Assembly: GCA_001724265.1 (NCBI GenBank) | Contig: MEDY01000403.1 | Span: forward strand, 1 to 27,552 | Source: Rhizaria sp. SCN 62-66 | Taxonomy: Eukaryota > Rhizaria, unplaced | DNA: 27,552 bases | Direction: 5' to 3' | Shown: piece by piece, positions 18,282-27,552 of the stretch | Position numbering within the stretch: position 1 is the stretch's first letter | Layout: each line of letters begins with the position of its first letter | Translations under genes and position numbers: made by a program | Notes under the pieces: generated by a model | What the model saw: the letters and a program-made list of their open reading frames with translations, nothing else | Told to the model about the DNA's origin: nothing | Database searches by the model: none

Positions 18282-21200
18282 ATGCATTTTCAGACTATGC
18301 TGCCGGCTGGCGCCTTCGGACCCGAGCGGCCGATGCACGCCGCTGCGGCCGCAGCTTGGCTCACCTCGTCCTCGTCTTTCTCGGCCGAATTTGCCAGCGC
18401 ACCCTACGACTGGCCCCGTGCGCCCGCCGTGCCGGACCTTGTGCTCGTGATGCAGGCGCTGCCCGACACGCCGCTCATCCGCCTATTTCTCCGCCTCACG
18501 CTCGCTCTCTGCGCTGCGCCCAACGCGCAGTCGCAGCGGCAGGGCCAGAAGCCTGCTTCGTACGGCCGCGAGGCTGACGGGCGCGTGCCCGGAAAACACG
18601 ATTTTGGGGCCATAACGCGGCTCTTCCGCGCGCAGGCCGCGGCAGAGCAGGACAGGCTGCTCGCATAGCTGCTCTCAGGCGACTCAAACGACGGCGCAAA
18701 CGAGGGCGCAGACGTGAACGCGGGCTCGAACGCGCGGTGGCCGCAGCGAAACGAGCAGAAGCAAAGCGGCGATGGCGCTGGTTATGCTCGTGCGGTGAGT
18801 GATGACGAACAACATGAGCGTCGTGTAAAGACCGAGCAAAAAATCAAACTCGAGGAGAATGGACAGCGGCAGCAAGATTCATCGCTGTTGCATGCATCTG
18901 GATACCACTCGTATGACCGCGACGGGGACCCAGGCGCAACGTACGCGGCTGCGTTTGCCGCTGCGGCCGCGGCGGAGGCTGCTGAGGAGGCTGAGGCCGC
19001 CGCTGCAGAGGCCGCGGAGGCTGCGGTAGCGGCTGCTGCAGACGCAGCTGACGACACAGATGACGACGATAGTCGGCCATATCATCGCAGCAATACCTCC
19101 AGTGCGAGTGCCAGTGCGGGTGTGAGGGCGACTGTCCACGACGGCACCAACGGCAGCGACAACAGTGACGGAGCCGAGAGCCACGCGCAGGGCACCGCTG
19201 ACCATGGGTACCGGGGGTCCCACAGCAACAGCGACTGCGGCGACGACGATGAGCAGCAGCAGGAGGAAGACGAGCTCGACTGGGACTATCAGGCCGACGC
19301 CGTGGACACCGACAACGAGGCCGAGACCGCCGCCCTCGCCGCCGCGCTGGCCGCCGCCGCCGAGGCCGCCGAGGACAACATCGGCGACCACGCAACGACC
19401 GTGAGCAGCGCCGACCCACTCACGGCCCCGGGTGCCGGCGGCGCTGGCACGGGTGCAGCTGCCGCGGGCACCGGTGCCGGCGACGGCCCTGGGGCCGGGG
19501 TTGCTGGGGGCGCGCGCGTGACTGTGGCGCTGCCGCAGGCGGCGCCGCCGTGTCTCGACGACGTGATGGAACTCCGCGACAGCAGCAGCAGCAGCAGCAG
19601 CGACCGTGACAGCGACAACAACGACGATGACGACGACGACTACGACGATGCCCACAATGACGATTACGAGAATACCAATACGAACTACGCCAGGAGCAGC
19701 AACGTCTTCAACGATGTCGACGACGAATACTACGGCCACAGTAAGAGTTACACTGCCAACGACGACTACGAATATGGCCTAAAACGCAGTAGCGGCAAGA
19801 AAACGGCTGTCAAGAAAGAGCATCTCTCCAGCGCCACCGCCGCAGCCGCTGGTGCTGCTGCTGCCGCATATGCAGTCCCTAGTTCCAGTCTGAGCTCTGT
19901 TGTGTCTAGTTCCTCCAGCTCTTCCTTGGCCGCAGTCGCCACGCCCCGCCTCGATCTGTCACACCGCAGCGACTTGGCCTCCCTGCGCGCGCGCCTCGCA
20001 TCTCACCCGCTGCCCTCGCGCGCGCCCGCTGCGCTCACCGCGCCCGTCGCACCGGCCAACGCTGCGACTGCAGCGGCAGGCACACTGCGCACTGCTCTCG
20101 CGGCTGCGGGTGTCACGGGTACCACCTGCACTGGAGCAGGCGCGATGGCGTCGCTGCCGCGGCGGCCAGAGATGGGCTTTCTCCCGCCGCGCCCGCTGCC
20201 CGCCGCGTCTCTGCTGGTTAACCGCGCTCCTCCGCCCGACCCCTCTGCCCTCGGCAACGCGAACGGCGGCGCGAATTGCGGCGCGAGTGCTGCTGCGGCG
20301 GGCGGGCGTAAGCGGGCGGCGCCGGGTGCGGCGCGTGGCAAGGGCGCTGCGGCCGCGAAGGCTGCGGCAGCTGCCAAGGCCGTTGCGGCTGCCGAGGCGG
20401 CTGCTGCGGCTGCGCAGGCGGCGGCGGCCGCCGCGTCGCGTGGCGCTGGTCCCGGCTCTGGCGCGGACGCAAGCGCTGCGGCCGCCGCAGCCGCCGCCGC
20501 GACTGAGGCCGCCGCAGCCGCCCGCGCCGCCGCAGCCGCCGCAGCTGCAGCCGCTGGCCCTGGCCGTGGTGCTGCTGCTGCTGGAGCGAAGCCGAAGCGC
20601 GCGCGCAAGCCCCCCGCCGGCAGCGTGCTCCGCGGCGGCGGCGGCTTCGTCCTCGACTCTGGTGAGGCCGCGCCCGCGCCCGCCATTGCGCCTGCAGCAC
20701 GCCGCCGTCACAATGCAGCCGTAGCCGCAGCAGCTGGCGCTGGGGTAGACGCTGGCTCTAAGCCCCGCGCACGCCGCTCCAAGAAGCAAAACAACGGCGG
20801 CGACGACGGCGGCGGCGGCGATGGCGGGGGCGGCGGTCATGGACGCGATGACACAGAAGTCGGCGAGACCGAAGGCATGGGTGACGCCGGGGCGGACTTC
20901 GGCCTCGGGCCCGGCCAAGGCTTCTGGCCCCGCGGCCGCGCGGGCGCCATGGCCGTCGCGCCCGTCGGCGACGGCACCGGCAGCGCGCGCGGCGGCATCG
21001 CCGGCAGCAGGGTCGCCGCGGGCGTAGCGCCGCAGCTCGCGCAAAGCACCGGCAACGGCAACGGCAAGAGCGGCGGCGGCGGTGGCGGCGGCGCGGCGCT
21101 GGGGTCTGCGCCGGTCGGGGGCTCGGGCGGTGTCATTGGCGGCGGCGGCACGCTCGGCGGTGGCGGTGGTGGCAGGCCGCTTGCGCAGATGACCGCGGCG

Positions 21201-22169
21201 CAGCTCGCCGGCCTACAGCACCGCCCGCAGATGCTCGGCGTCGGCGCAGATGGCGGCAGCGGCGCGGGCAGTGCAGCCGGTGTCGGCGCGATGGCCGGTG
21301 GCCTGGCCGGCGTGCCGCTAGGCAATCGCGCCGCGCCCCCCGCCGCGCACGCGCACGCACTGCCTCCTTGGGCCCGGCCCCCCTCTTCCGCCGCCGCCGC
21401 CGCCGCGTCTGCTGCCGCCAACGGCAGCAACGGCGGCAGCGCGTTTGGTGCCCGCGGCGTGATTGGCGTGGCCGAGCTGGCCGCGCTGGGCCGCCGCGAG
21501 GCGCGAGAACACCAGCGCCGCGTGTCTGCCGCGGCGGCGCCGCACCACAACTTCACCGCCGCGGGCGCCGCCGAGGCCGCGGGCGTGGCGTCGGGCCGTG
21601 CCAGGCAGGGCCGCGGCGGCCGCGGGCGCGGCGGGCACGCGCGTGTCGGGGTCTCAGCGCTTGACACGCGCCGGCCGCTAGGCAGCGCGCAGGCGCAGGC
21701 AAGTGCTGCCTTGGGCGCTGGCAGCGGCGGCAGTGGCGGGGGTGCTCAGGTGGTGACGCTGGCGTCGTCGGCGCTGGCGGCCGCGGCGGCGCTGGGCAAG
21801 GAGTGCGTGCGGCTGACGAACGTGTTCCGCGCGCAACACGCGCTGCCACCGCTTGAGTGGCACGGGACGCTTGCCGCGGTTGGCTTCGGGCACTCGCGCG
21901 ACATGGGGCTCGGCAAGGCGCCGTTCGATCACGTCGGCTTCGCGGGCCGCGTGCGGAGGTACCCGTTCCGCGCGCGCGCAGCGGCGGAGAACCTGGCGAT
22001 GATGAGCGGCGTCGGCGTCGCCGCGATGGCGCAGACAGCCGTACAGGGCTGGGTCGAGTCGCCGGGGCACCGCAAGAACCTGTTGTGCCGCGCAACGTGG
22101 TGCGGCGTCGGTGTCTTTAAAAACAGGGCGGGGACTGTTTATTTCACGCAGCTCTTTGGGCTTCAGTGA
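18282..22169 (+). CDS. Giant low-complexity protein with C-terminal CAP/SCP domain, one in-frame TAG
   Basis: One frame of 1296 codons interrupted by a single TAG at codon 129 (18666-18668). After that TAG there is no ATG until 19566, so the downstream part needs either the upstream start or an unseen exon. The order is an N-terminal segment (AYDWPRAP-like, QALPDTPLIRLFLRLTLAL), a Gln/Glu/Lys-rich part, Ala/Glu runs, a strongly acidic Asp/Asn/Ser block at about 425-470, Ala- and Gly-rich segments with basic patches (KPKRARKPP, KPRARRSKK), then a CAP domain at about 1170-1295. The CAP signature residues are present: RLTNVFRAQHALPPLEW, GHSRDMG, FDHVGF, AENLAMM, WVESPGHRKNLL and TVYFTQLFGL. CAP domains of this YkwD-like type are usually secreted, yet no signal peptide is evident. 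Starts at 18282 or 18297 are both possible. Confidence 0.8.
18666..18668 (+). other. In-frame TAG in the CAP-domain gene
   Basis: The plus strand reads CTG CTC GCA TAG CTG CTC TCA GGC. Both flanks are GC-rich and coding-like in one frame (QDRLLA before, LLSGDSNDG after). No good GTACG-type intron that keeps the frame spans it. If it is a true stop, the 123-129-residue upstream part would be a separate small gene and the large gene would lack a visible start. Confidence 0.75.
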
Positions 22170-23130
22170 AAATGTTATGTGCCACTGCAGTGTATCATGT
22201 GCTTGACTAAATTAACCTTTATTTAATCCGTTTTAACTTTGCTATTGTGTATGCAAATATAATAGCTTGTGTACTACTGTTTTACAATAAATGTCAATAA
22301 AATAAAGTTTTACCACTCTCATGTTGCGATACACCCTCGTGAACGCATTGTAAATTACAAAGGTGAATGTGTCTTGTTTTGCGCTTGCGCGGGTCTTCAA
22401 TTGCGACTGCGCTATAGTTGGTAAGTTTGAAGACAGTAGTGTAACAGTCGAGTTACCGTGCCAACTTGCGATGCCTTTTTACGATGCAAAGTCTTGTTTC
22501 TGCCACTCCATGTACTTCATCAACAGAACCACTTGTGCAATTATAAGTTTCATATACGGCTTTAAACCTGTGGGCCAGGAGGCCTCTTTTCTCTTTCACC
22601 CATGGTCACCAATCGACTGTAAGCCCACTAGAGAAGCTAACACCAACAACTGTAGTCGGCCATTGATGAAGTGGATACTACGACTACGACTCGTAAAAAA
22701 TGTCGATCGTCACATTAAGACTTTTCATTTAGTCATACTGTATTGAGAATAGTCGTAAATCTCGATGGTAATGTTGTTATTATTGTGATCATGGTTGATG
22801 ATTTTCGTGGTGAATCTTGTTATACGTCGTCTTCAACTCAGCAGTCCGTAGTATGGTTCCTATTATTAATCCAATATCCCATAAAAGCAATGGTAAAATG
22901 AAGACACTCCATCCCAAATGCTCTCGTAGCTATGAACGCCATATGTTTAAGTCTTACGCGCCTTAACTTCAAGCGCACACAGAAGAAGCAACGACAAACA
23001 TCGATGGAGCGACAATCTGATTTACTGTTTTGTCGGTATTAAGACTTACAGCAGCACACACATGCGCGCTATTCCTTCTCGTGTGAAGATGCCCTTCGCT
23101 GAGTCAAAGCGGCCAAGGCTGAAGTGCTGC
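22170..23130. other. Tail-to-tail gap, CAP gene / polyphosphate kinase
   Basis: AT-rich, about 960 bp. Three overlapping or adjacent AATAAA signals at 22286-22291, 22296-22301 and 22301-22306 suit CAP mRNA 3' processing. A 127-codon open stretch at 22363-22746 begins without ATG, lacks the codon bias of the neighbours and shows no domain, so it is not called. Nothing else seen. Confidence 0.5.
22286..22306 (+). terminator. Cluster of three AATAAA polyadenylation signals
   Basis: Three AATAAA hexamers within 21 bases, 117-137 bases after the CAP gene stop. The position and AT-rich setting fit cleavage and polyadenylation of that transcript. Confidence 0.45.
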
Positions 23131-25363
23131 TTAGACGTACTTGTCAGGAACCCACTTCATGGCGGCCATGGGCGGGCGCACGTAGTCCTGGCAGTGCTTG
23201 CGCGGGGGCAGGATCGAGGCCTGAGGAGTCAGGTCCTGGTACGGGATCGACGACAGGAAGTGCGAGATACAGTTGAGACTAAACAAATAAAGCAAACAAA
23301 GAAGAAGACAAAAAAGGACACAAAATGAGAAGCATGTGAGAGGTGAGTTTAAACAATAAAAGCAGACAAAAAAAAATGAACCTGACATTTTAAGTGAAGC
23401 ATGAGTGATGAATCATCGTGGGATCGTACCGAGCGAGCTTCTTGTTGTCGGCGTGGACGTGGACCCAGGGCGCAGTGTCAGAGTCGGTGAACTTAAGCAT
23501 GTCGTCCTTGGCCTTCGAGTACTCGACCCAGCGGTTGCGCGACTCGATATCCATGGGGGAGAGCTTCCAGCGCTTGGTCGAATCGTCCATGCGGGACTGG
23601 AACCGCTTCTCCTGCACGTCATCTGAGACGGAAAACCAGTACTTGAGCAGGAGGATGCCTGAGCGGATGATCATCTCCTCGAAGATGGGGCACGAGTGCA
23701 TGAACTCACGGTACTCCTCGTCGGAGCAAAAGTCCATCACGCGCTCGACGCCGCCGCGGTTGTACCACGAGCGGTCGAACAGCACGATCTCACCGGCGGC
23801 AGGCAGGTGCGAGATGTAGCGCTGGAAGTACCACTGCGTGCGCTCGCGCTCCGTGGGCGTGCCCAGTGCCACGACGCGGCAGATACGCGGGTTGAGCTTC
23901 TCCAGCACACGCTTGATCACACCACCCTTGCCGGCGGCGTCGCGGCCCTCGAAGATGACGACGACCTTGAGGCCCTTGTGCTTGACCCAGGCCTGGAGCT
24001 TCACGAGCTCGACCTGTAGCGCGGCCAGCTCGGCCTCGTACGCAGAGCTGCGCTTCGCCTTGGCCATGCGCGTGATGTTGATCTGGCCGGGCAGCAGAGG
24101 GCGCACCATGCCGGGTGCAATCGCAGGTACGAGCTGCTCGTACTTGGCGGCGGCGCAGTCGTCGACGGCGGCCTCCTTGTTCTCGGTCCCAGCGCCGCTG
24201 GCCGCAGTGGAGTTGGCGGAAGGGTTCTGCAGAAGTTCCGCGAGAGCGGCCTGCGCAGCGGCGGCCTCGGCGGCCTTCTTCTCCTTCTTCTTGTTGGCGC
24301 GCTTCTTCTTCTTGTCCGCCTTCTTGGCCTTCTTGCCCTTCTTCTTGCCATCCTTGTCCTTGTTGTTGCCGCCGGCGGTGGACTCTGTGGCGCCAGCCTC
24401 GGCGGGGGCATCGTCGTCCTCGTCGTCGTCCTCGTCCTCATCGTCCTCGTCTTCGCCTTCCTCGCCCTCAGACTGCGCAGTCGCCTCGGAGTCGGGCGCG
24501 CGCGCGATGTGCTTCTTGTCCTTCTTACCGCCCTTCTTGCCTTTCTTCTTGCCGCCGACCTCGTCGTCGTCACCGTCGTCATCGTCATCGCCGTTCAAGC
24601 CAGCGCCGGCGCGCTCGAGCCACTCGGCGCCGCCGACGCGGCCGCCCATGACGCCGCCGACGGGGGAAGCAACGCCCGACAGCGTGGACTCTGCGCCGCG
24701 GCCAGACTTCTTCAGCGCGGCGGCCGCCTTCTCGGCCTTCTTGTCCTTGTTCTTCTTCTCAAGCTCCGCCGCGGCGACGCGCTGCGCCTCCGGGGGCAGC
24801 GCGGCGGCGGGCAGGAACTGGTAGCCCAGCACGGGGTCGTAGACGAGCACCTGGAGGCCCTTCTTGTCCTTCTTGCCCTCCTTCTTGTCGCCCTTCTTCC
24901 CGTCCTTGCCCTTCTTGTTGCCGTCGGGCAGCGCGTATGAGTGCGAGGTCGCTGCAATGGGCGCCGCGGCCGCTGCGGCGGCGACGGAGGAGTTCTTGAC
25001 AGGCTTGCCGTCAGCAGTGACGGTGGCGTCATCTTCGGAGTCGCTGCGCATGCGAAGCATGTCGCCGTCGTCGTCCTCTTCATCGTCGTCGTCGCTCGCG
25101 CCGCCCTCCTGGTGCATGTAGCGGTTCACCAGCTCGGGGTTCTGGCGTAAGAACTCGAGCGAGCGCTGCTGCTTACGGAGTTCCTTGTTGCGCTTCTTCT
25201 CCGCCTTCTTCACGGCCTTGTCCTCCTTGGACTTCTTAATCTTGTTGCCCTTGCCCTTGCCTTCCTCCATGGGCAGCGCTGGCGCCGGCATAGACGCCGG
25301 CGGCACCACAGCCTCGACAGGAACAACGGGAACGGCCGAATCCTCAGCCAAATGGGAAGACAT
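23131..25363 (-). CDS. PPK2: PPK2-family polyphosphate kinase with long Lys/acidic extension
   Basis: Transfers phosphate between polyphosphate and nucleotides. Two exons (25363-23430 and 23278-23131) with a 151-bp intron starting GTACGA and ending TAG; splicing restores KKLAR/LNCISHFLSSIPY. Length 693 residues. The PPK2 domain covers about 424-693: Walker A FEGRDAAGKGG at about 470, TERERTQWYFQRYI, the lid/Walker B part LFDRSWYNRGGVERVM at about 526-541, and KRWKLSPMD...RWVEYSKAKD. The order and motifs are complete, so activity is likely. About 420 N-terminal residues are alternating Lys-rich (KKGKKGGKKDKK), acidic (EDEDDEDEDDDEDDD) and Ser-containing tracts, much longer than in typical family members. 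PPK2 is mainly a bacterial family, so the gene may be of transferred origin, now with an intron and host codon use. Confidence 0.95.
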
Positions 25364-26891
25364 GACCTAAAGCGGGAAGGATAAGGTTGCGAAAGACATG
25401 AGGGAAAATGAGCGCAGTTACGAGAGCGGATGAAACGGTTAGAGGGTGTCATTTACTCGGAGTTTCCAAATGGCACGTTTTGTTTGGCATCGCAAAGTAT
25501 CGTCCCGGATTCTGCTTCGTATACGACAAAATAAACGGTTATGAAAAATGAAACATGATTGCGAGAGCACATTTCCATTGGAACAAAACAATTTTGTTGA
25601 ATTCAGGTACGTTACGGATGAGATAACTGAAATTCCGATTGCATCTTTCCGTCCTACCGCTACCTAGCTGATTTTTTTCGGTCCTGCTGCCGCAACCACA
25701 ATTGTGTCTCTGTCTGTCCCTCACAAGTGCCGACAATATGTATTTTTAGACAGCGCACGTGATTATTCGCTAAAGCAAAAGATTTGCTCGAATATGAATT
25801 CAGATGTGGTTTTCGTAATCATCAACAGGAAAATCATCTGCACTGATGTAGTACGTACAACTGAGACACAGAGTGTGCCTGCACAGTGCATCATGCGGCT
25901 CTTGCGGTCACCGGTGCGACCTCGCTTGTTAAAGAGCTCTCGAGCAGTAAGCCGCTGTCACTTGGGGGCAAGCAAGGCGAGCGACGACTGCGCAGCAGCA
26001 ACCAGCCTCAGCGAACGAACGCGCGGTAACACCGGACGACACAGGCACAAGGTTCAGGTGTTTGATCCTCCTCGCGTCAGCAGTGGCAAACCCATTACCT
26101 CTGGGTGAAGGGGGGCTTGTACCTCAGCGCTGTGCCAAGCTCAAAGCGCACTGCCATGCGTTGTAGATGCGGTGGACGGGTGGGTCGTGACGCTGCACGA
26201 GGAACGGTAGAAATATGTTCTTTAAGCCGCAAGTGCAAGTCACAACGCGGCATGCATCCATTATAGCACGTTGGTGGGTGATGTTGAGCTCTGCGTGGTG
26301 GTGGGGACTGCGGTCGTAACTTTCCGGTGCGTAACAGTTCTTCGTAACAGTTTTTCATTCACAACGGCGTGGCGATGAAGCAACGCTCTCGTGAGCCTAC
26401 AAAAGAGGCTTGAATCACACCATTGCAACTTGGAAAATGGCACAAGGAAACGCAATATGAAAGTCATAAAGCGCAGCGCTGTATCCTGACACGTATAAAG
26501 TGCCCCAAATCGCGACTGCAGAGACGAAGGGCAGGCGAAGATGTTGGTGTCGTGGATATCTCTGCCCATGTACACGCTCATTCTAAATCAAAAGAGCACT
26601 TAGCAAAATTTCCAAATAGAATATGTCCGTATATATTCATGTGTAGACGCACATGCAAAGATTGTCGTAAATCTCATCGTACACAGCTAAATAACAAAAT
26701 CACTACGTTTATGTGGTCGGACGGCCACCCACTGACCGTGAGCAGCGGCGGCCCTTAGTGGTGCCCTTAAGGGCCAAGCTCTCTTCCAGTGTGGCAAGCT
26801 CGACCGAGGCCTGCTCGGTCAGGACAAACTTAGAGGTCCTCTATTTGTGCTGAACTCAGATCGCTCGTCGATTTTGATTCCACCTGTGTAG
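25364..26891. other. Long upstream gap, polyphosphate kinase / secreted Cys-rich gene
   Basis: About 1.5 kb, mostly AT-rich. A GC-richer patch at 25890-26108 contains an ATG frame of 71 basic residues (25893-26108) with no recognisable domain; it is not called as a gene. A TATAAA-like GTATAAAG lies near 26491. No tRNA-like B box (GGTTCRANNCC) was found. Three small hairpins lie at 26750-26840 and are listed separately. Confidence 0.4.
26750..26840 (+). promoter_or_regulatory. Three adjacent inverted repeats upstream of the Cys-rich gene
   Basis: GGCCCTTA (26750-26757) pairs with TAAGGGCC (26768-26775). GACCGAG (26802-26808) pairs with CTCGGTC (26814-26820) around a 5-base loop. AGGAC (26821-26825) pairs with GTCCT (26836-26840). 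They end 51 bases before the ATG, so they may be a structured leader, a promoter element or a small non-coding RNA. Confidence 0.45.
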
Positions 26892-27552
26892 ATGAAGGTC
26901 ATCCTTTTCATCCTGGCTCTTTTCGCCGCCTTCTCCTATGCCTCTACGGTACGTAATCATCCCTTTTTCATTCGGCCAACCCTCTCCTTTGGAGTTAGCC
27001 CGAACTTCCCTTGTTTACCTCCTGCCTGCTTCTCCAAGACCCTCCAAGTCAGTTTACTCTTTTGGATAAGAGACTTTATTGGGTAGCATGCTTGTACAGA
27101 GACACTGCACTCTCTTTGACTTGCTGTATCATGCTAGAGAAGGGTAAACAAAAACGCCCACCTTCCGATGGGGCCCTTCCCCTCTGCCCACCTTCCACCC
27201 CTTTGTTGAGCGCCAAACCCCACAAACGAGCGCCATCCAACCGACTAAGTGAGTCTTTCCAACCTTAGGATCCGTTCCAAGCCGGTGCCATCCACTGTGC
27301 ATCGGTTTCTGAAGCAATCTAAGCCTTGGAAAAATCCGTCCCGCCTCCTTCACCCTCTTTCTCTCCTCACCCTCTTCTCATGCCTTCAAACACCCACTCA
27401 CTCTTTCTCCCGCTCCTTCCTTCTTCACTCTTCATCAACTACAGGTTCAGGGTTGCAACCCTGTGTGCAAGTGGCAGTGCGACGACCCGGCTTGCCCGGC
27501 CGTGTGCCACCCCATCTGCGCCCGCCCCAAGTGCCAGATGCAGTGCGAGGAG
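26892..27552 (+). CDS. Secreted cysteine-rich protein, 5' part (runs off the right edge)
   Basis: Exon 1 (26892-26948) encodes a typical signal peptide, MKVILFILALFAAFSYAST, with cleavage likely near its end. A 496-bp intron (GTACGT...CTACAG, 26949-27444) is the longest in the window, with about 100 bases of pyrimidine-rich sequence before the acceptor. Exon 2 from 27445 encodes a mature chain with regularly spaced Cys: C-x3-C-x3-C-x4-C-x3-C-x3-C-x4-C-x3-C, starting VQGCNPVCKWQC. The pattern suggests a disulfide-knitted extracellular or cell-surface protein. I cannot name the family with certainty. The start context GTAGATGA is weak, but the signal peptide is convincing. The gene is truncated by the window end. 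Confidence 0.75.

Noticed and set aside
18560-18766. Splicing out the TAG in the CAP gene using a GTACGG donor at 18560
   Set aside because: The best-looking acceptor (CTCTCAG, ending 18678) shifts the frame into early stops. The frame-keeping one (ending 18766) lacks a pyrimidine tract, and the segment has coding-like GC content unlike the other introns.
22363-22746. 127-codon plus-strand open stretch in the CAP/PPK2 gap
   Set aside because: It begins at GTG, has no codon bias like the neighbouring genes and no domain; it is within chance expectation for the window length.
25890-26110. Possible tRNA gene (GGTTCAGG near 26054)
   Set aside because: It does not fit the B box GGTTCRANNCC, no A box lies at the right distance, and no cloverleaf could be drawn.

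Overview
The window is nuclear DNA from a unicellular eukaryote. It has spliceosomal introns, a TATA-binding protein, a SAGA-type ADA2 adaptor, a TMEM33-family membrane protein and a fungal-type phosphatidylserine synthase. Coding DNA is very GC-rich, with C/G at third codon positions and long Ala, Ser, Gly and Asp runs; gaps and introns are AT-rich. I cannot name the lineage; a protist with compact genes fits best.

Ten genes are supported, left to right: TBP (601-2445, +), ADA2 (5313-2971, -), a small ankyrin protein (6784-5892, -), a 1519-residue Ala-rich coiled-coil protein (7335-11894, +), an unrecognised multi-pass membrane protein (14484-13244, -), a TMEM33-like membrane protein with a CaaX end (14910-16442, +), CDP-diacylglycerol-serine phosphatidyltransferase (17948-17031, -), a giant low-complexity protein with a C-terminal CAP/SCP domain (18282-22169, +), a PPK2-type polyphosphate kinase with a long Lys/acidic extension (25363-23131, -) and the 5' end of a secreted Cys-rich protein (26892 to the right edge, +). 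Neighbours almost always face opposite ways, giving head-to-head pairs with 330-1530 bp shared upstream regions and tail-to-tail pairs with AT-rich gaps. The gap 11895-13243 appears to hold a decayed retropepsin-like fragment.

Two observations stand out. First, two otherwise intact genes each contain exactly one in-frame TAG. In ADA2 it sits where the family has a conserved acidic residue, and in the CAP gene it joins two open segments of one frame, the second having no ATG for about 280 codons. All nine complete genes end in TAA or TGA, none in TAG. This suggests that UAG may be a sense codon here, though this window alone cannot prove it. Second, all eight introns I could place by protein continuity begin GTACG (seven GTACGT, one GTACGA) instead of the common GTRAGT.

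Other points worth checking: a TBP whose two saddle repeats are separated by a 137-residue insert, a PPK2 fused to tracts resembling acidic/Ser/Lys (PASK) targets of polyphosphate attachment, an unusual prenylation-type end on TMEM33, and a shared 11-bp element in two divergent promoters. Functionally the set is mixed: two basal transcription factors, two phospholipid/ER membrane proteins, polyphosphate metabolism and secretion. Nothing indicates a single pathway cluster.
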